A DNA stretch of 64,000 nt, taken from positions 191,001 through 255,000 of the forward strand of contig NZ_LT860098.1 of the NCBI RefSeq assembly GCF_900184995.1, written 5' to 3'. This DNA is from Konateibacter massiliensis. GTDB taxonomy: Bacteria > Bacillota > Clostridia > Lachnospirales > Lachnospiraceae. Below are positions 33,806 through 42,343 of the stretch, piece after piece. The translations under genes and the position numbers were made by a program. Under the pieces are notes generated by a model that was given only the letters and a program-made list of their open reading frames with translations, made no database searches and was not told the DNA's origin. Numbering within the stretch: the first letter of the stretch is position 1; each line of letters starts with the position of its first letter.

Positions 33806-33846
33806 ACCCCCATTCCGGCTGTTAGGAACCGGAGTGGGGGTTTTTA
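33806..33846. terminator. Bidirectional terminator
   Basis: A 13-bp GC-rich stem with one G-T pair (33806-33818 with 33829-33841) and a T run on the plus strand. It separates the micro-protein gene from the convergent end of the nif operon. Confidence 0.88.
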
Positions 33847-33861
33847 GAAATCTATTCTGCA

Positions 33862-34500
33862 TCAGCGGCACAGCTTCTTTCCAATACAAACCTGATAACC
33901 TTTGCTTTCTAGTTTTATCACCTCATATTGATATCCTAGCATAATAGGATTATGTTCCAGCCATGGCATGACATGATCGCAATATAGGTTGAGCTGATAA
34001 AAGGTTTCTTCTTTTAAAAATGGAATGACTGCCATTTTGGAAGAAATCTGCGGATGACACTCTTGCAGTTTTTTTAAATCTAATTCGAAAATTCCTTTTA
34101 TGTTTGTTTCAAATGGCTTTGATGGATAATCTATCTGTAACTTTAGGGAATGTCGCAGTTTTTCTTGCTCTGTCTTGGCGTAATCGTAGGCAATCTCTTC
34201 AAATAAACGTTCTGAAATTTCTTCTGCCTCACAAAGCATAAATCCTTCTTTGTCCAGCATCATAAAAGGAATCCCTGTTAAAGCAAAAGCAACCAATATC
34301 TTACAGCCTTTTAACTCAAGTATTAACTGCTGGATAAATTCTCTCATCTCATCTATCGTTTCTTTTTGCCCCAAATAATTTTTCACTTCATAGGTTGGAA
34401 ACCACCCAGACTCCTTTTTTTCATAAACAGCTATTTTTACTCCATCCATAATAGAAGCAATCTCTTGCTTTTCGTTTAAAACAACACCGATTCTTAGCAC
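33862..34500 (-). CDS. AnfO-like nitrogenase accessory protein
   Basis: A 212-residue protein that opens LRIGVVLNEKQEIASIMDG, with LKGCKILVAFALTGIPFMML near residue 65-85. This pattern fits the AnfO family (named from Fe-only nitrogenase clusters) and loosely NifX/NafY-type cofactor carriers. The start is a GTG at 34500, one base from the nifV-alpha stop, so it is translationally coupled as the last nif gene. Two internal regions are rich in Glu/Lys. AnfO has no settled function; a role in cofactor handling is inferred. No alternative nitrogenase genes (anfD/G/K) are present. Confidence 0.65.
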   Translation of the reverse strand: MLRIGVVLNEKQEIASIMDGVKIAVYEKKESGWFPTYEVKNYLGQKETIDEMREFIQQLILELKGCKILVAFALTGIPFMMLDKEGFMLCEAEEISERLFEEIAYDYAKTEQEKLRHSLKLQIDYPSKPFETNIKGIFELDLKKLQECHPQISSKMAVIPFLKEETFYQLNLYCDHVMPWLEHNPIMLGYQYEVIKLESKGYQVCIGKKLCR

Positions 34501-34501
34501 C

Positions 34502-35308
34502 CTACATCGCCCCTCTCAACTCTTCGTATACTTGTTTTTCTACATCCCGAATCTGCCTTTTTGTCATGGCAAACTGAAAAATAGACTCACTTGCTTTAAT
34601 GAAATCATAAAAATTACAGTTACCTGTTCGCTCTCCAATTCCAAATAAAGTAATATCAATATAGTCCGCACCTGCTTTTGCCCCTATGATAGAATTGGCG
34701 ACTGCCATGCCAAGATCATTATGGACATGCATTTCTATTTTCATATTACTATTTTCCTTGATTGTCTCTACGATTTCTTTTGTCCGTTTCGGTGTTAAAA
34801 CCCCAACGGTATCTGCTAAACGTATGGTGTTTACGCCTTCTTTATTAAGCTCTTTAATCAAACTAAGCACAAAACCGATATCGGATCTGGAGACATCTTC
34901 CAATCCTACGGTAACATCAACGTTTTGACTCTTTGCAATGGAGACGCATTCTAGTATCTGCTTTTGTACCCATACTTTATTTTTCTTTAATTTGCTATAA
35001 ATTTGTATATACGATACAGGTGTCCCAATATGAATAATATCAGGCTGACAGACAATGGATTTTTTTACATCAACAGGATGCATACGACTCCACACTGAAA
35101 TCTTAGCATTTTTTGTATTTTCTTTTATCCTGCAAATACTTTCTTCTTCAACGCTGTTAATGCAAGGTACTCCTGCCTCTATTTCATACACACCTAATTC
35201 ATCTAAAAACTTAGCTATCTTCACTTTATCCTCTGTTCGAAGAACAATTCCGGGGCTTTGTTCCCCATCTCTTAATGTGGTGTCAACTATGTATTTGGTT
35301 TCTTTCAT
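34502..35308 (-). CDS. nifV-alpha: Homocitrate synthase subunit alpha
   Basis: A 268-residue HMGL-like TIM barrel with DTTLRDGEQSPG at the N-terminus (metal-binding Asp and catalytic Arg) and the metal His pair HVHND near residue 198. It lacks the C-terminal half of ordinary NifV (~380 residues), which is encoded by the preceding gene. C. pasteurianum splits NifV in the same way. Homocitrate is the organic ligand of FeMo-cofactor. ATG 35308 is used because GAGGTGA lies eight bases upstream; a TTG two codons earlier is possible. It overlaps the omega gene by 26 bases. Confidence 0.9.
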   Translation of the reverse strand: MKETKYIVDTTLRDGEQSPGIVLRTEDKVKIAKFLDELGVYEIEAGVPCINSVEEESICRIKENTKNAKISVWSRMHPVDVKKSIVCQPDIIHIGTPVSYIQIYSKLKKNKVWVQKQILECVSIAKSQNVDVTVGLEDVSRSDIGFVLSLIKELNKEGVNTIRLADTVGVLTPKRTKEIVETIKENSNMKIEMHVHNDLGMAVANSIIGAKAGADYIDITLFGIGERTGNCNFYDFIKASESIFQFAMTKRQIRDVEKQVYEELRGAM

Positions 35309-36266
35309 CGGCAATCACCTCACAAACAAGATTTTGAAAATCATCATCTTCCATACTGTTTTTCGTTTCTGTGCACGTTTCTTTCACTGAGTACAATATC
35401 TTTTCCAGTACCGCTTCTTTTGGCAACGGTATGTCCAGTTCCTGCATTTTGTATTGAATTGCCTTTAAACCGGAATGCTTTCCTATTACTAACTCTGCTT
35501 TTCCACCTACGCTTTTCGGATCATAAGCTTCATAATTGGCAGGATTTTTCTTGATTCCATCGGCATGAATACCCGATTCCACTTTGAAAATACTTTTACC
35601 GATTATAGGCTTTTTGTTACTGATTGTAGTATTGGTTATCTTCTCAAACAAATTTGCCAATTGAGGAAGAATGGATAAGTCTTTGTTCGGCTTATGCCGT
35701 ATTGCCAGTCGAAGCGCCATTATGACCTCCTCGGTTGCTGCATTATTTTTATAACCCGCAAAGCTTGTTGTAATATAACTTCCTCCCATCATAACCCATT
35801 GAACCGCTAGCGCACTTGCACATCCGTAAGTATTTTCCGGGCAGAAATTAATTTTACTTTTTGGTAAACTATTCTTTATTTCATTCATCGTTTTATCGTA
35901 TGATTTACATATTAAGTCATCTAAACCGACAATGCGGATTTCATTACATGCTTGAAGTGCTCTTAGCCTTACAATCTCTCTTACATCATTAAGCTGAATT
36001 TCATTTATAACTTTTTCCTTTGATTTTTCAGTGTGACATATATAGCGGTAAAATCCAGGGAACATATCCATTATTTCAGGCAATTCAATATGAAGAGCAA
36101 ATTTTTTCTCTATCGGTAACTGCTCCATTTTCTCATATGCATCAACGGATAATTCCACAATATCCACGCCTATGGCAAAAAGAAGCTCGCAAAAAAGATG
36201 CAGCTCCTCCTTGGTTGGCAGGCAATTATCAAAGGCTGTTAATGTGTTATCTATGATTTGAATCAC
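35283..36266 (-). CDS. nifV-omega: Homocitrate synthase subunit omega
   Basis: A 327-residue partner of NifV-alpha. The N-terminal part is a diverged HMGL-like barrel (IIDNTLTAFDN in place of TTLRDG). The C-terminal part holds the acyl-carrier subdomain hallmarks FKVESGIHADG near residue 232 and VIGKHSGLKAI near 262. Together the two chains supply one complete homocitrate synthase function, as in C. pasteurianum. The start is GTG (36266) or the adjoining TTG (36269); GGGAGGT lies upstream and favours GTG by spacing. Confidence 0.87.
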   Translation of the reverse strand: MIQIIDNTLTAFDNCLPTKEELHLFCELLFAIGVDIVELSVDAYEKMEQLPIEKKFALHIELPEIMDMFPGFYRYICHTEKSKEKVINEIQLNDVREIVRLRALQACNEIRIVGLDDLICKSYDKTMNEIKNSLPKSKINFCPENTYGCASALAVQWVMMGGSYITTSFAGYKNNAATEEVIMALRLAIRHKPNKDLSILPQLANLFEKITNTTISNKKPIIGKSIFKVESGIHADGIKKNPANYEAYDPKSVGGKAELVIGKHSGLKAIQYKMQELDIPLPKEAVLEKILYSVKETCTETKNSMEDDDFQNLVCEVIADERNQIHS

Positions 36267-36329
36267 CAAGCATACCTCCCCTTACCTCTATTTTAGTTAA
36301 AATCAAATACCGGTTTTCTTTTCGATCAG

Positions 36330-36638
36330 TTACAGCACCAATGATTCAACGACTGAACCACCTTCAATGTGCTGTTCTACAATAGTTTCCACATCATCTT
36401 CCGTTACATTTCTATACCAGACTCCTTCCGGATAAACTACCACAATAGGACCTTTATCACAGATGCCAAAACAACCTGTATTGGTAATCATGACTTCACT
36501 TGACAAGTCTCTATCCTCGATTTCTTCCATAAAGCGTTGTACTAAATCAACTGCTCCTTTCGAAAAACAAAAGCCTTTTTGCTGACCATTTACTCTGCAA
36601 CTTGTACAGACAAAAATGTGATACTTTGGACTAACCAT
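36330..36638 (-). CDS. [2Fe-2S] thioredoxin-like ferredoxin (C. pasteurianum 2Fe-ferredoxin type)
   Basis: A 102-residue ferredoxin beginning MVSPKYHIFVCTSC. Its cysteines fall at 11, 14, 24, 56 and 60, the same layout as the 102-residue [2Fe-2S] ferredoxin of C. pasteurianum, which binds the MoFe protein. The stretch GPIVVVYPEGVWY is the family core. Start 36638 is chosen for spacing from AAGGAGA and exact family length. Its place between nifN-B and nifV points to electron delivery or a regulatory contact with nitrogenase. Its small size and lack of partner domains exclude a NuoE subunit. Confidence 0.9.
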   Translation of the reverse strand: MVSPKYHIFVCTSCRVNGQQKGFCFSKGAVDLVQRFMEEIEDRDLSSEVMITNTGCFGICDKGPIVVVYPEGVWYRNVTEDDVETIVEQHIEGGSVVESLVL

Positions 36639-36667
36639 ATGCATTCTCCTTTTCTTTTATACTGTTT

Positions 36668-39307
36668 TTATTTCATTTCTATTTCTGCTGCAACCTTTTT
36701 CACGGAATCTTCAATTTTATCGTATGTAGTAAATACCTTAATTCCCTTTTGGTTTAATTTCATTCTTGGGGAATCTCCAATTCTCATAGCTATAACAGCA
36801 TCACAATCTGCTATTGTATCAATTATCATAGATATTTTATCCTCCTTCTCCTCACACTCTTCTTTGCCGCTGCAATACTTATCGATATTTCTCTTTTCTA
36901 TGAATTTAGCATTTCCTTTGAAATATTCATAAACATATAGTTCGGATACCTGGCCAAAATGCTGGTCTACAATCATGCCACTCTTTGTTGCAACTGCCAC
37001 CTGTAATTTTTGTGCCACGCTTTCACTCAAATTTTCTTTCTCTTTTTCCTCCTCTTTATGGCAGGCATTGAATTCAATGGACTGATCATGGTCTAAGGTA
37101 CCGATGGCATCTGCCCGGCATTGTCTGCAATGATACATTTGCTTCATGGTTTCCCCGCAGCTTTTGCGCATTTCCATAATTTCTTTATTGCTTACCAGCG
37201 GGAGGTTCTCAAACACACTGCCTTCTACCGGGATAAGCTGCATAATGTTTGTAATGGTTCCGCCTAGTTCTTTTACCTTTTTCACCACCTCCGGAATATG
37301 ATGGTCATTGATTCCTTTCAGCATAACAATATTTACCTTGCAGACAATACCCTGTGATGTAAGCAGTTGTATTCCTGTCAATTGATTTGCAAGCAAGATT
37401 GCCGCTGCTGTCTCACCATAATATTTTGTGCCCATATAATCCACATATTTATATATTTGTCCGCCAATCTTTGGATCAATAGCATTCATGGTTACCGTTA
37501 CATGGGATACACCAAGTTCAATTAAATCATTGGCATAACGCGGAAGCATTAATCCATTTGTTGATAAACAAAACGTTACGTCTTTATCTGCTTCTCGAAT
37601 AAGAGAAAGCGTCTTTTTTGTTTCTTCAAAATTTGCCAATGCATCGCCCGGTCCTGCAATTCCGACTACGGAAAGATTGGGAACTTTCTTCTTTACTTCC
37701 ATATACTTTGTGAAAGCTTCATCTGGATTCAAGATGTTTGTTGTAACACCCGGTCTGCTTTCATTTGGGCAATCATACTTTCTTAGACAGTAATTACAAC
37801 TTATGTTGCATTTAGGAGCAATTGGCAGATGCATTCTGGCATATTGATGTGCGCCGCAGTTATAGCATGGATGGGTGGCCGTTTTTTCTTCAATTGTCTT
37901 TTCTATGATTTCTTTTTCTTCCATAGTATTCTCTCCCATGTAATATTCCTGATATAGTTCTTTACGAAAACTCGTTTCTTTTTTTGCCAATATTACATTT
38001 GCAATTTCATCTAAAAAAGTAAGAGCTCCTTCATAGCCGAGCATACGAAGCCTTTGTCCTCCCACCCTGTCGTGGATTGGAAAGCTTCTTCGTACCAGAC
38101 CAATCTGAAGCTTTTCTGCTATTCTTCTTCCGTCTGAACTTCCTATTAAAATATTAACTCCCAGCTCTCTCGCTTTTTCTTCAATTGTCTGAAAATCAAT
38201 ATCGTCCAGAATCTCAAACTGTTCAATCAGATATGCGTCTGCAACCTGTTGTATTTCGTTTTCAACAAGCTCTCGTAAACCGGGACACTTGGAGCCTGTG
38301 GCAACTAACATTGGCATAATTCCGTTTTCAACGCAAAGCCTTACGGTGCTATGTACAAAATCGGGTTCCCCGTAAATGGCAGCCCTTGCTTCTCCATTGT
38401 ACTTATGTCCATCTATCATCGCATCCAAGAAGCGCCCTCTTTGATTCTTTATTCTCTCAGGTATTGGATTTTGGGAGATATCTGAGAATATTTTTATTAA
38501 TTTATCTGTATCTCTTAAACAGACAGGAAGTGCACATTTTTTATAGGGCACACCATATGTATCAAATAAATATTCTGCCACAGACGGTTTATCCTCCGTA
38601 AAGCTTGAAAGCTCTAATGTTAGGCTTGCACCCGCCATTTTACTGATATCCGAGATAGACGTTCCTCCTGAAGGCAATCGTTCATAATTTGTTTTATGAG
38701 TACCATCCAACGTCTCCGATAAATCAGGAAGTAGAATATAATCAATTGAAAACTCCTCCAGCAATTCCTTTAAATACCTCGTATCTGCCGGAGACAGCGT
38801 GGAAGTTACGATATTTACCTTTTCATTTTTCGTCGTATCCATGTCAACATTTTTCACTACTTCATACAAAGCCCGCATATAGCCTTCAAACTGGGTTCCT
38901 CCATATCCAGGCGATGGAATGGGAATGATCCTTATGTCCCGATACTTTGGGTTTTCTCTGTAAAATTTATCAATCATTCGTACCAAATCTTCTCCGATTG
39001 TTTCAGCAAGACAAGTAGTTGCAACACCAATTACTTCCGGATTATATAACTTGATTAAATTTTTAAGCCCTTGTAATAGATTCTTTTCGCCTCCATATAC
39101 GGTTCCTTCCTCGGTAAGGGAGGAGGACGCAATATCAACAGGTTCATTGTAATGAGTTGCCATATGTCTTCTGATATAGGTACTGCACCCTTGAGAGCCA
39201 TGCAGTATTGTCATGCATTTATTAATTCCATACAACGCTGTTGCGGTTCCCATCGGCATACACATTTTACACGGATTTACATTTAAATTGACTAATGTAC
39301 CTCTCAT
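36668..39307 (-). CDS. nifN-B: NifN-NifB fusion: FeMo-cofactor scaffold plus radical SAM synthase
   Basis: An 879-residue fusion. Residues 1-~445 are NifN (NPCKMCMPMG, HGSQGCSTYIRRH, TTCLAETIGED). Residues ~470-750 are NifB, a radical SAM enzyme with CNISCNYC near residue 502 and further paired cysteines (YHCRQC) near 728. Residues ~766-879 are a NifX-like domain (VAVATKSGMIVDQHFG). NifB makes NifB-co from Fe-S clusters with SAM; NifN with NifE matures it. The same fusion occurs in C. pasteurianum. The start ATG overlaps the nifE stop (ATGA), and GGAGGG lies upstream. Confidence 0.95.
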   Translation of the reverse strand: MRGTLVNLNVNPCKMCMPMGTATALYGINKCMTILHGSQGCSTYIRRHMATHYNEPVDIASSSLTEEGTVYGGEKNLLQGLKNLIKLYNPEVIGVATTCLAETIGEDLVRMIDKFYRENPKYRDIRIIPIPSPGYGGTQFEGYMRALYEVVKNVDMDTTKNEKVNIVTSTLSPADTRYLKELLEEFSIDYILLPDLSETLDGTHKTNYERLPSGGTSISDISKMAGASLTLELSSFTEDKPSVAEYLFDTYGVPYKKCALPVCLRDTDKLIKIFSDISQNPIPERIKNQRGRFLDAMIDGHKYNGEARAAIYGEPDFVHSTVRLCVENGIMPMLVATGSKCPGLRELVENEIQQVADAYLIEQFEILDDIDFQTIEEKARELGVNILIGSSDGRRIAEKLQIGLVRRSFPIHDRVGGQRLRMLGYEGALTFLDEIANVILAKKETSFRKELYQEYYMGENTMEEKEIIEKTIEEKTATHPCYNCGAHQYARMHLPIAPKCNISCNYCLRKYDCPNESRPGVTTNILNPDEAFTKYMEVKKKVPNLSVVGIAGPGDALANFEETKKTLSLIREADKDVTFCLSTNGLMLPRYANDLIELGVSHVTVTMNAIDPKIGGQIYKYVDYMGTKYYGETAAAILLANQLTGIQLLTSQGIVCKVNIVMLKGINDHHIPEVVKKVKELGGTITNIMQLIPVEGSVFENLPLVSNKEIMEMRKSCGETMKQMYHCRQCRADAIGTLDHDQSIEFNACHKEEEKEKENLSESVAQKLQVAVATKSGMIVDQHFGQVSELYVYEYFKGNAKFIEKRNIDKYCSGKEECEEKEDKISMIIDTIADCDAVIAMRIGDSPRMKLNQKGIKVFTTYDKIEDSVKKVAAEIEMK

Positions 39308-40647
39308 AGGCTTCCCTCCATATACTTCCACACCGGATTATTTATACTTCCATTAATTTCTTTCACAAAATTAATCATTCCGACAAATCCGCTTAAAGGA
39401 TGCTTTCTTTCATGATTATGATCACAAAATGCAATTCCAAGCTTATAGGCTAACGGCCTTTCCTTTACTCCTCCGACTAATATGTCAGCCTTCCTTTCTT
39501 TCATAAACTTTTCTAACTCAGCAGGATTTGCATCATCTAAAATCACGGTATCCTTGCCAACCAGACTTTCAATCACATCATAATCATCCTTTTTCCCTGT
39601 CTGCGTTCCTACCACTACAGTTTCCATTCCCAGAGAATCAAATTGTCTGATTAGAGAAATTGCTTTAAAGCCTCCACCGACATAAATGGCTGCTCTCTTC
39701 CCCTTTAAGTTTCTTTTATATTTTTCTATAAGCGGTTGTAATTTTTCTGCCTCCGCACTGGTAAATTCGATTGCTTTTTGTCTTGCTTGTTCATCCTGCA
39801 ATGCTTCTGCAATTCGAATCAGGGAACTGGTAGTATCTTCAATTCCAAAAAAACTTACCTTGATATATGGTATTCCCATTTCTTCCTCCATACGATTTGC
39901 AAGATAAGTACTGGAGCCTGCGCACTGAACAACGTTCAGTGTCGCTTTGGGCGCTTCTAACAAATTTTCATAATTGGAATCTCCTGTAAAACGGGAGATA
40001 ACGGGTATCCCAATTTTCTTTAGGTAATCTTTTATAATCCACATTTCTCCCGCCAGATTAAAATCACCTAATATGTTGACACCCTTTCTTTTCTCCGGCG
40101 TCTGCCCTTTTATCAGCTCCATAATTGCATTACAAGCCATTTTATATCCTACGGATTTGTTTCCTGAAAAGCCCGGGGACTTAACGGGAATCACACGCAT
40201 ATGATATTTTTCTGACATCATTTTACAGACTGCATCCACATCATCTCCAATGACTCCCACAATACAGGTAGCATAGACAAAAATAAGTTTTGGATGGTAT
40301 TTGACTGCAATCTCCTCAATTGCAGCCGTTAATCTTTTCTCTCCGCCAAATATGATATCCGGTTCTCTTAAATCAGTTGAAAAGCTATTGCGGTATAAGT
40401 CTTCCCCGCTTGACAGACTTCCTCTGATATCCCATGTATAACTGGCACATCCGATTGGTCCATGCACAATATGAAATGCATCAGTTATGGGATTTAATAC
40501 GACTCGTGCTCCACAGTATACGCAAGCCCTTTGGCTGACTGCGCCAGACACACTGTTCGCATCACAACGCATCCCATTTCCACTGCATCCATCCTGCTTA
40601 TGCAGGATAAAATCTTTTCTTTCTTCTAAAACACTTGCGTTTCCCAT
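39304..40647 (-). CDS. nifE: Nitrogenase FeMo-cofactor scaffold NifE
   Basis: A 447-residue NifD homologue. Visible motifs are SQRACVYCGARVVLNPITDAFHIVHGPIGC, TCIVGVIGDD and NVVQCAGSSTYLA. It pairs with NifN to build FeMo-cofactor. The start at 40647 has AGGGGG upstream; an earlier in-frame start falls inside the 102-bp repeat array and lacks a ribosome site. The N-terminal residues include a Cys pair (DGCSGNGMRC). It is the first gene after the repeat array, so its expression may be set separately from nifHDK. Confidence 0.92.
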   Translation of the reverse strand: MGNASVLEERKDFILHKQDGCSGNGMRCDANSVSGAVSQRACVYCGARVVLNPITDAFHIVHGPIGCASYTWDIRGSLSSGEDLYRNSFSTDLREPDIIFGGEKRLTAAIEEIAVKYHPKLIFVYATCIVGVIGDDVDAVCKMMSEKYHMRVIPVKSPGFSGNKSVGYKMACNAIMELIKGQTPEKRKGVNILGDFNLAGEMWIIKDYLKKIGIPVISRFTGDSNYENLLEAPKATLNVVQCAGSSTYLANRMEEEMGIPYIKVSFFGIEDTTSSLIRIAEALQDEQARQKAIEFTSAEAEKLQPLIEKYKRNLKGKRAAIYVGGGFKAISLIRQFDSLGMETVVVGTQTGKKDDYDVIESLVGKDTVILDDANPAELEKFMKERKADILVGGVKERPLAYKLGIAFCDHNHERKHPLSGFVGMINFVKEINGSINNPVWKYMEGSL

Positions 40648-40666
40648 AATGATGCCCCCTGCTATG

Positions 40667-40972
40667 AGCACTTAGAGAGCGTAGTTTGCTCTCTTATGTG
40701 CGAATGCACTCCTATTTACTTAATGAGGTTTTTTCGAATTTAGTAAATAGGAGTTACCTCTTGCTTCAAGCACTTAGAGAGCGTAGTTTGCTCTCTTATG
40801 TGCGAATGCACTCCTATTTACTTAATGAGGTCTTTTCGAATTTAGTAAATAGGAGTTACCTCTTGCTTCAAGCACTTAGAGAGCGTAGTTTGCTCTCTTA
40901 TGTGCGAATGTACTCCTATTTACTTAATGAGGTTTTTTCGAATTTAGTAAATAGGAGTTACCTCCTGCTTCC
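40667..40972. repeat. Three tandem 102-bp structured repeats between nifK and nifE
   Basis: Copies at 40667-40768, 40769-40870 and 40871-40972 differ by only a few bases. Each contains a 7-bp hairpin (AGAGAGC/GCTCTCT) and a 13-bp hairpin (ACTCCTATTTACT/AGTAAATAGGAGT, loop 21), plus a small GTGC/GCAC stem that copy 3 breaks. They fill the 331-base gap between nifK and nifE. Confidence 0.95.
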
Positions 40973-40978
40973 GATAAG

Positions 40979-42343
40979 TTACATGACCATTTCAAAGTCT
41001 TCTTCTTTGCAGTCTCTATCTTGTCTGTCCATAAGGGCATTCATGATAAGCTCTGCTAATCGCATTGCACCTTTATAGCCGACCAACGGCATATAGGAGT
41101 GCACATAACGATCAATGATTGGGAAGCCTGCACGTACAAACGGAATATCTTCTGCTCTTGCAATATGCTTTCCGTGCGTTCCGCCTATGAGCAGGTCAAC
41201 TCCTTCCTCTTTAATCCACTGGTGCAGCTCATACAAGTCGCCCGACGCCTTTGCCTTGCAGCCTTCTACTCCAAATTTAGCAAACAGTTCTGCTGCCTCC
41301 CTTTCGAACGCCTCACCAGGTGTACCTGTTACAATGTATTTAGGAATCATTCCCATCTCTAATGCAAATTGTGCAATTCCAAGTACTGTATCAGGGTCTC
41401 CGTAAATTGCCACTTTTTTATTATAGGTATAAGGATGAATATCGATTAATATATCAACTAACTGCCCTCGTTCTTCTTCTAACTCATAAGGAACCTCTGC
41501 CTGAGAATAAGCTTGCAATTCCATCACGTACTCATCTGCTCTTTCTATACCGATTGGCAATCCAAGTGTTTTATAAGGTACCCCGCATTTTTTCTTGAGA
41601 GTTTCAGCTCCTAGCTCACTTGCAAATTTTCCTAACGCAATACTAAAATTGCTGTCTCCAAGTTCTATGATTTCTTCTACTGTCGTTCCGCCCTTTGGAT
41701 ACATTTCAAACTTACCGGTCATCGGGCTATCCATTACCCCGCTTGTATCAGGAAGCATGGTATAAGAAACTCCCATCAAGGCTGCAATCCTCTTCATTTC
41801 TCTCATATCTCCCGGATTAACAAACCCCGGAAACAATGCTACTTTTCCATTTTTCTTGCCTGTTGAAGCAGAAAGATATTTGATAAAACCTTCTACCATG
41901 TTGCTAAAGCCTGTAATATGAGAGCCTTTGTAGCTTGGGGTATTGGTATGTACCATGAATTTCCCCTCCGGTATATCAATATCCTGGATAAAAGAATTTA
42001 AATCATCACCTATGGTTTCAGAAAGGCATGTTGTGTGTACCGCAATGATTCTTGGATTATAAATATCAAATATATTTTTAGCTGCCGTTTTTAAATTGCT
42101 TCCTCCTCCGAAAACGGATGCGCCTTCGGTAAAAGAACTGGAGGATGCCATTGCCGGATCTTTGAAATGCCTTGTTAAGAACATTCTGTGAAAAGCACAA
42201 CATCCTTGTGAGCCATGGCTATGCGGCATACATTCGTGTACTCCAAGTGCTGCATACATTGCACCTACCGGCTGGCAGGTTTTTGCCGGATTTACTCGAA
42301 GTGCCGTTCTATCATACTTTTCTTTTTTCGTGTAGTCTAACAT
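40979..42343 (-). CDS. nifK: Mo-nitrogenase MoFe protein beta chain
   Basis: A 454-residue chain with P-cluster cysteines Cys23 (KTCQPVG), Cys48 (GSQGCC) and Cys106 (TTCLSETIGDD). It lacks the ~50-residue N-terminal extension of Azotobacter NifK and is close to the C. pasteurianum length (458). The start overlaps the nifD stop by seven bases (ATGTTAG), a sign of coupled translation. It forms the alpha2-beta2 nitrogenase component that binds N2 and is fed electrons by NifH. Confidence 0.96.
   Translation of the reverse strand: MLDYTKKEKYDRTALRVNPAKTCQPVGAMYAALGVHECMPHSHGSQGCCAFHRMFLTRHFKDPAMASSSSFTEGASVFGGGSNLKTAAKNIFDIYNPRIIAVHTTCLSETIGDDLNSFIQDIDIPEGKFMVHTNTPSYKGSHITGFSNMVEGFIKYLSASTGKKNGKVALFPGFVNPGDMREMKRIAALMGVSYTMLPDTSGVMDSPMTGKFEMYPKGGTTVEEIIELGDSNFSIALGKFASELGAETLKKKCGVPYKTLGLPIGIERADEYVMELQAYSQAEVPYELEEERGQLVDILIDIHPYTYNKKVAIYGDPDTVLGIAQFALEMGMIPKYIVTGTPGEAFEREAAELFAKFGVEGCKAKASGDLYELHQWIKEEGVDLLIGGTHGKHIARAEDIPFVRAGFPIIDRYVHSYMPLVGYKGAMRLAELIMNALMDRQDRDCKEEDFEMVM

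Noticed and set aside
40667-40972. Possible CRISPR array
   Set aside because: The 102-bp units are directly abutting copies with internal hairpins and no variable spacers; no cas genes are near.
40686-41078. Plus-strand open frame with three 34-residue tandem repeats
   Set aside because: It exists because the 102-bp nifK-nifE repeat is a multiple of three and free of stops in that frame. There is no ribosome site and it runs antisense into nifK.
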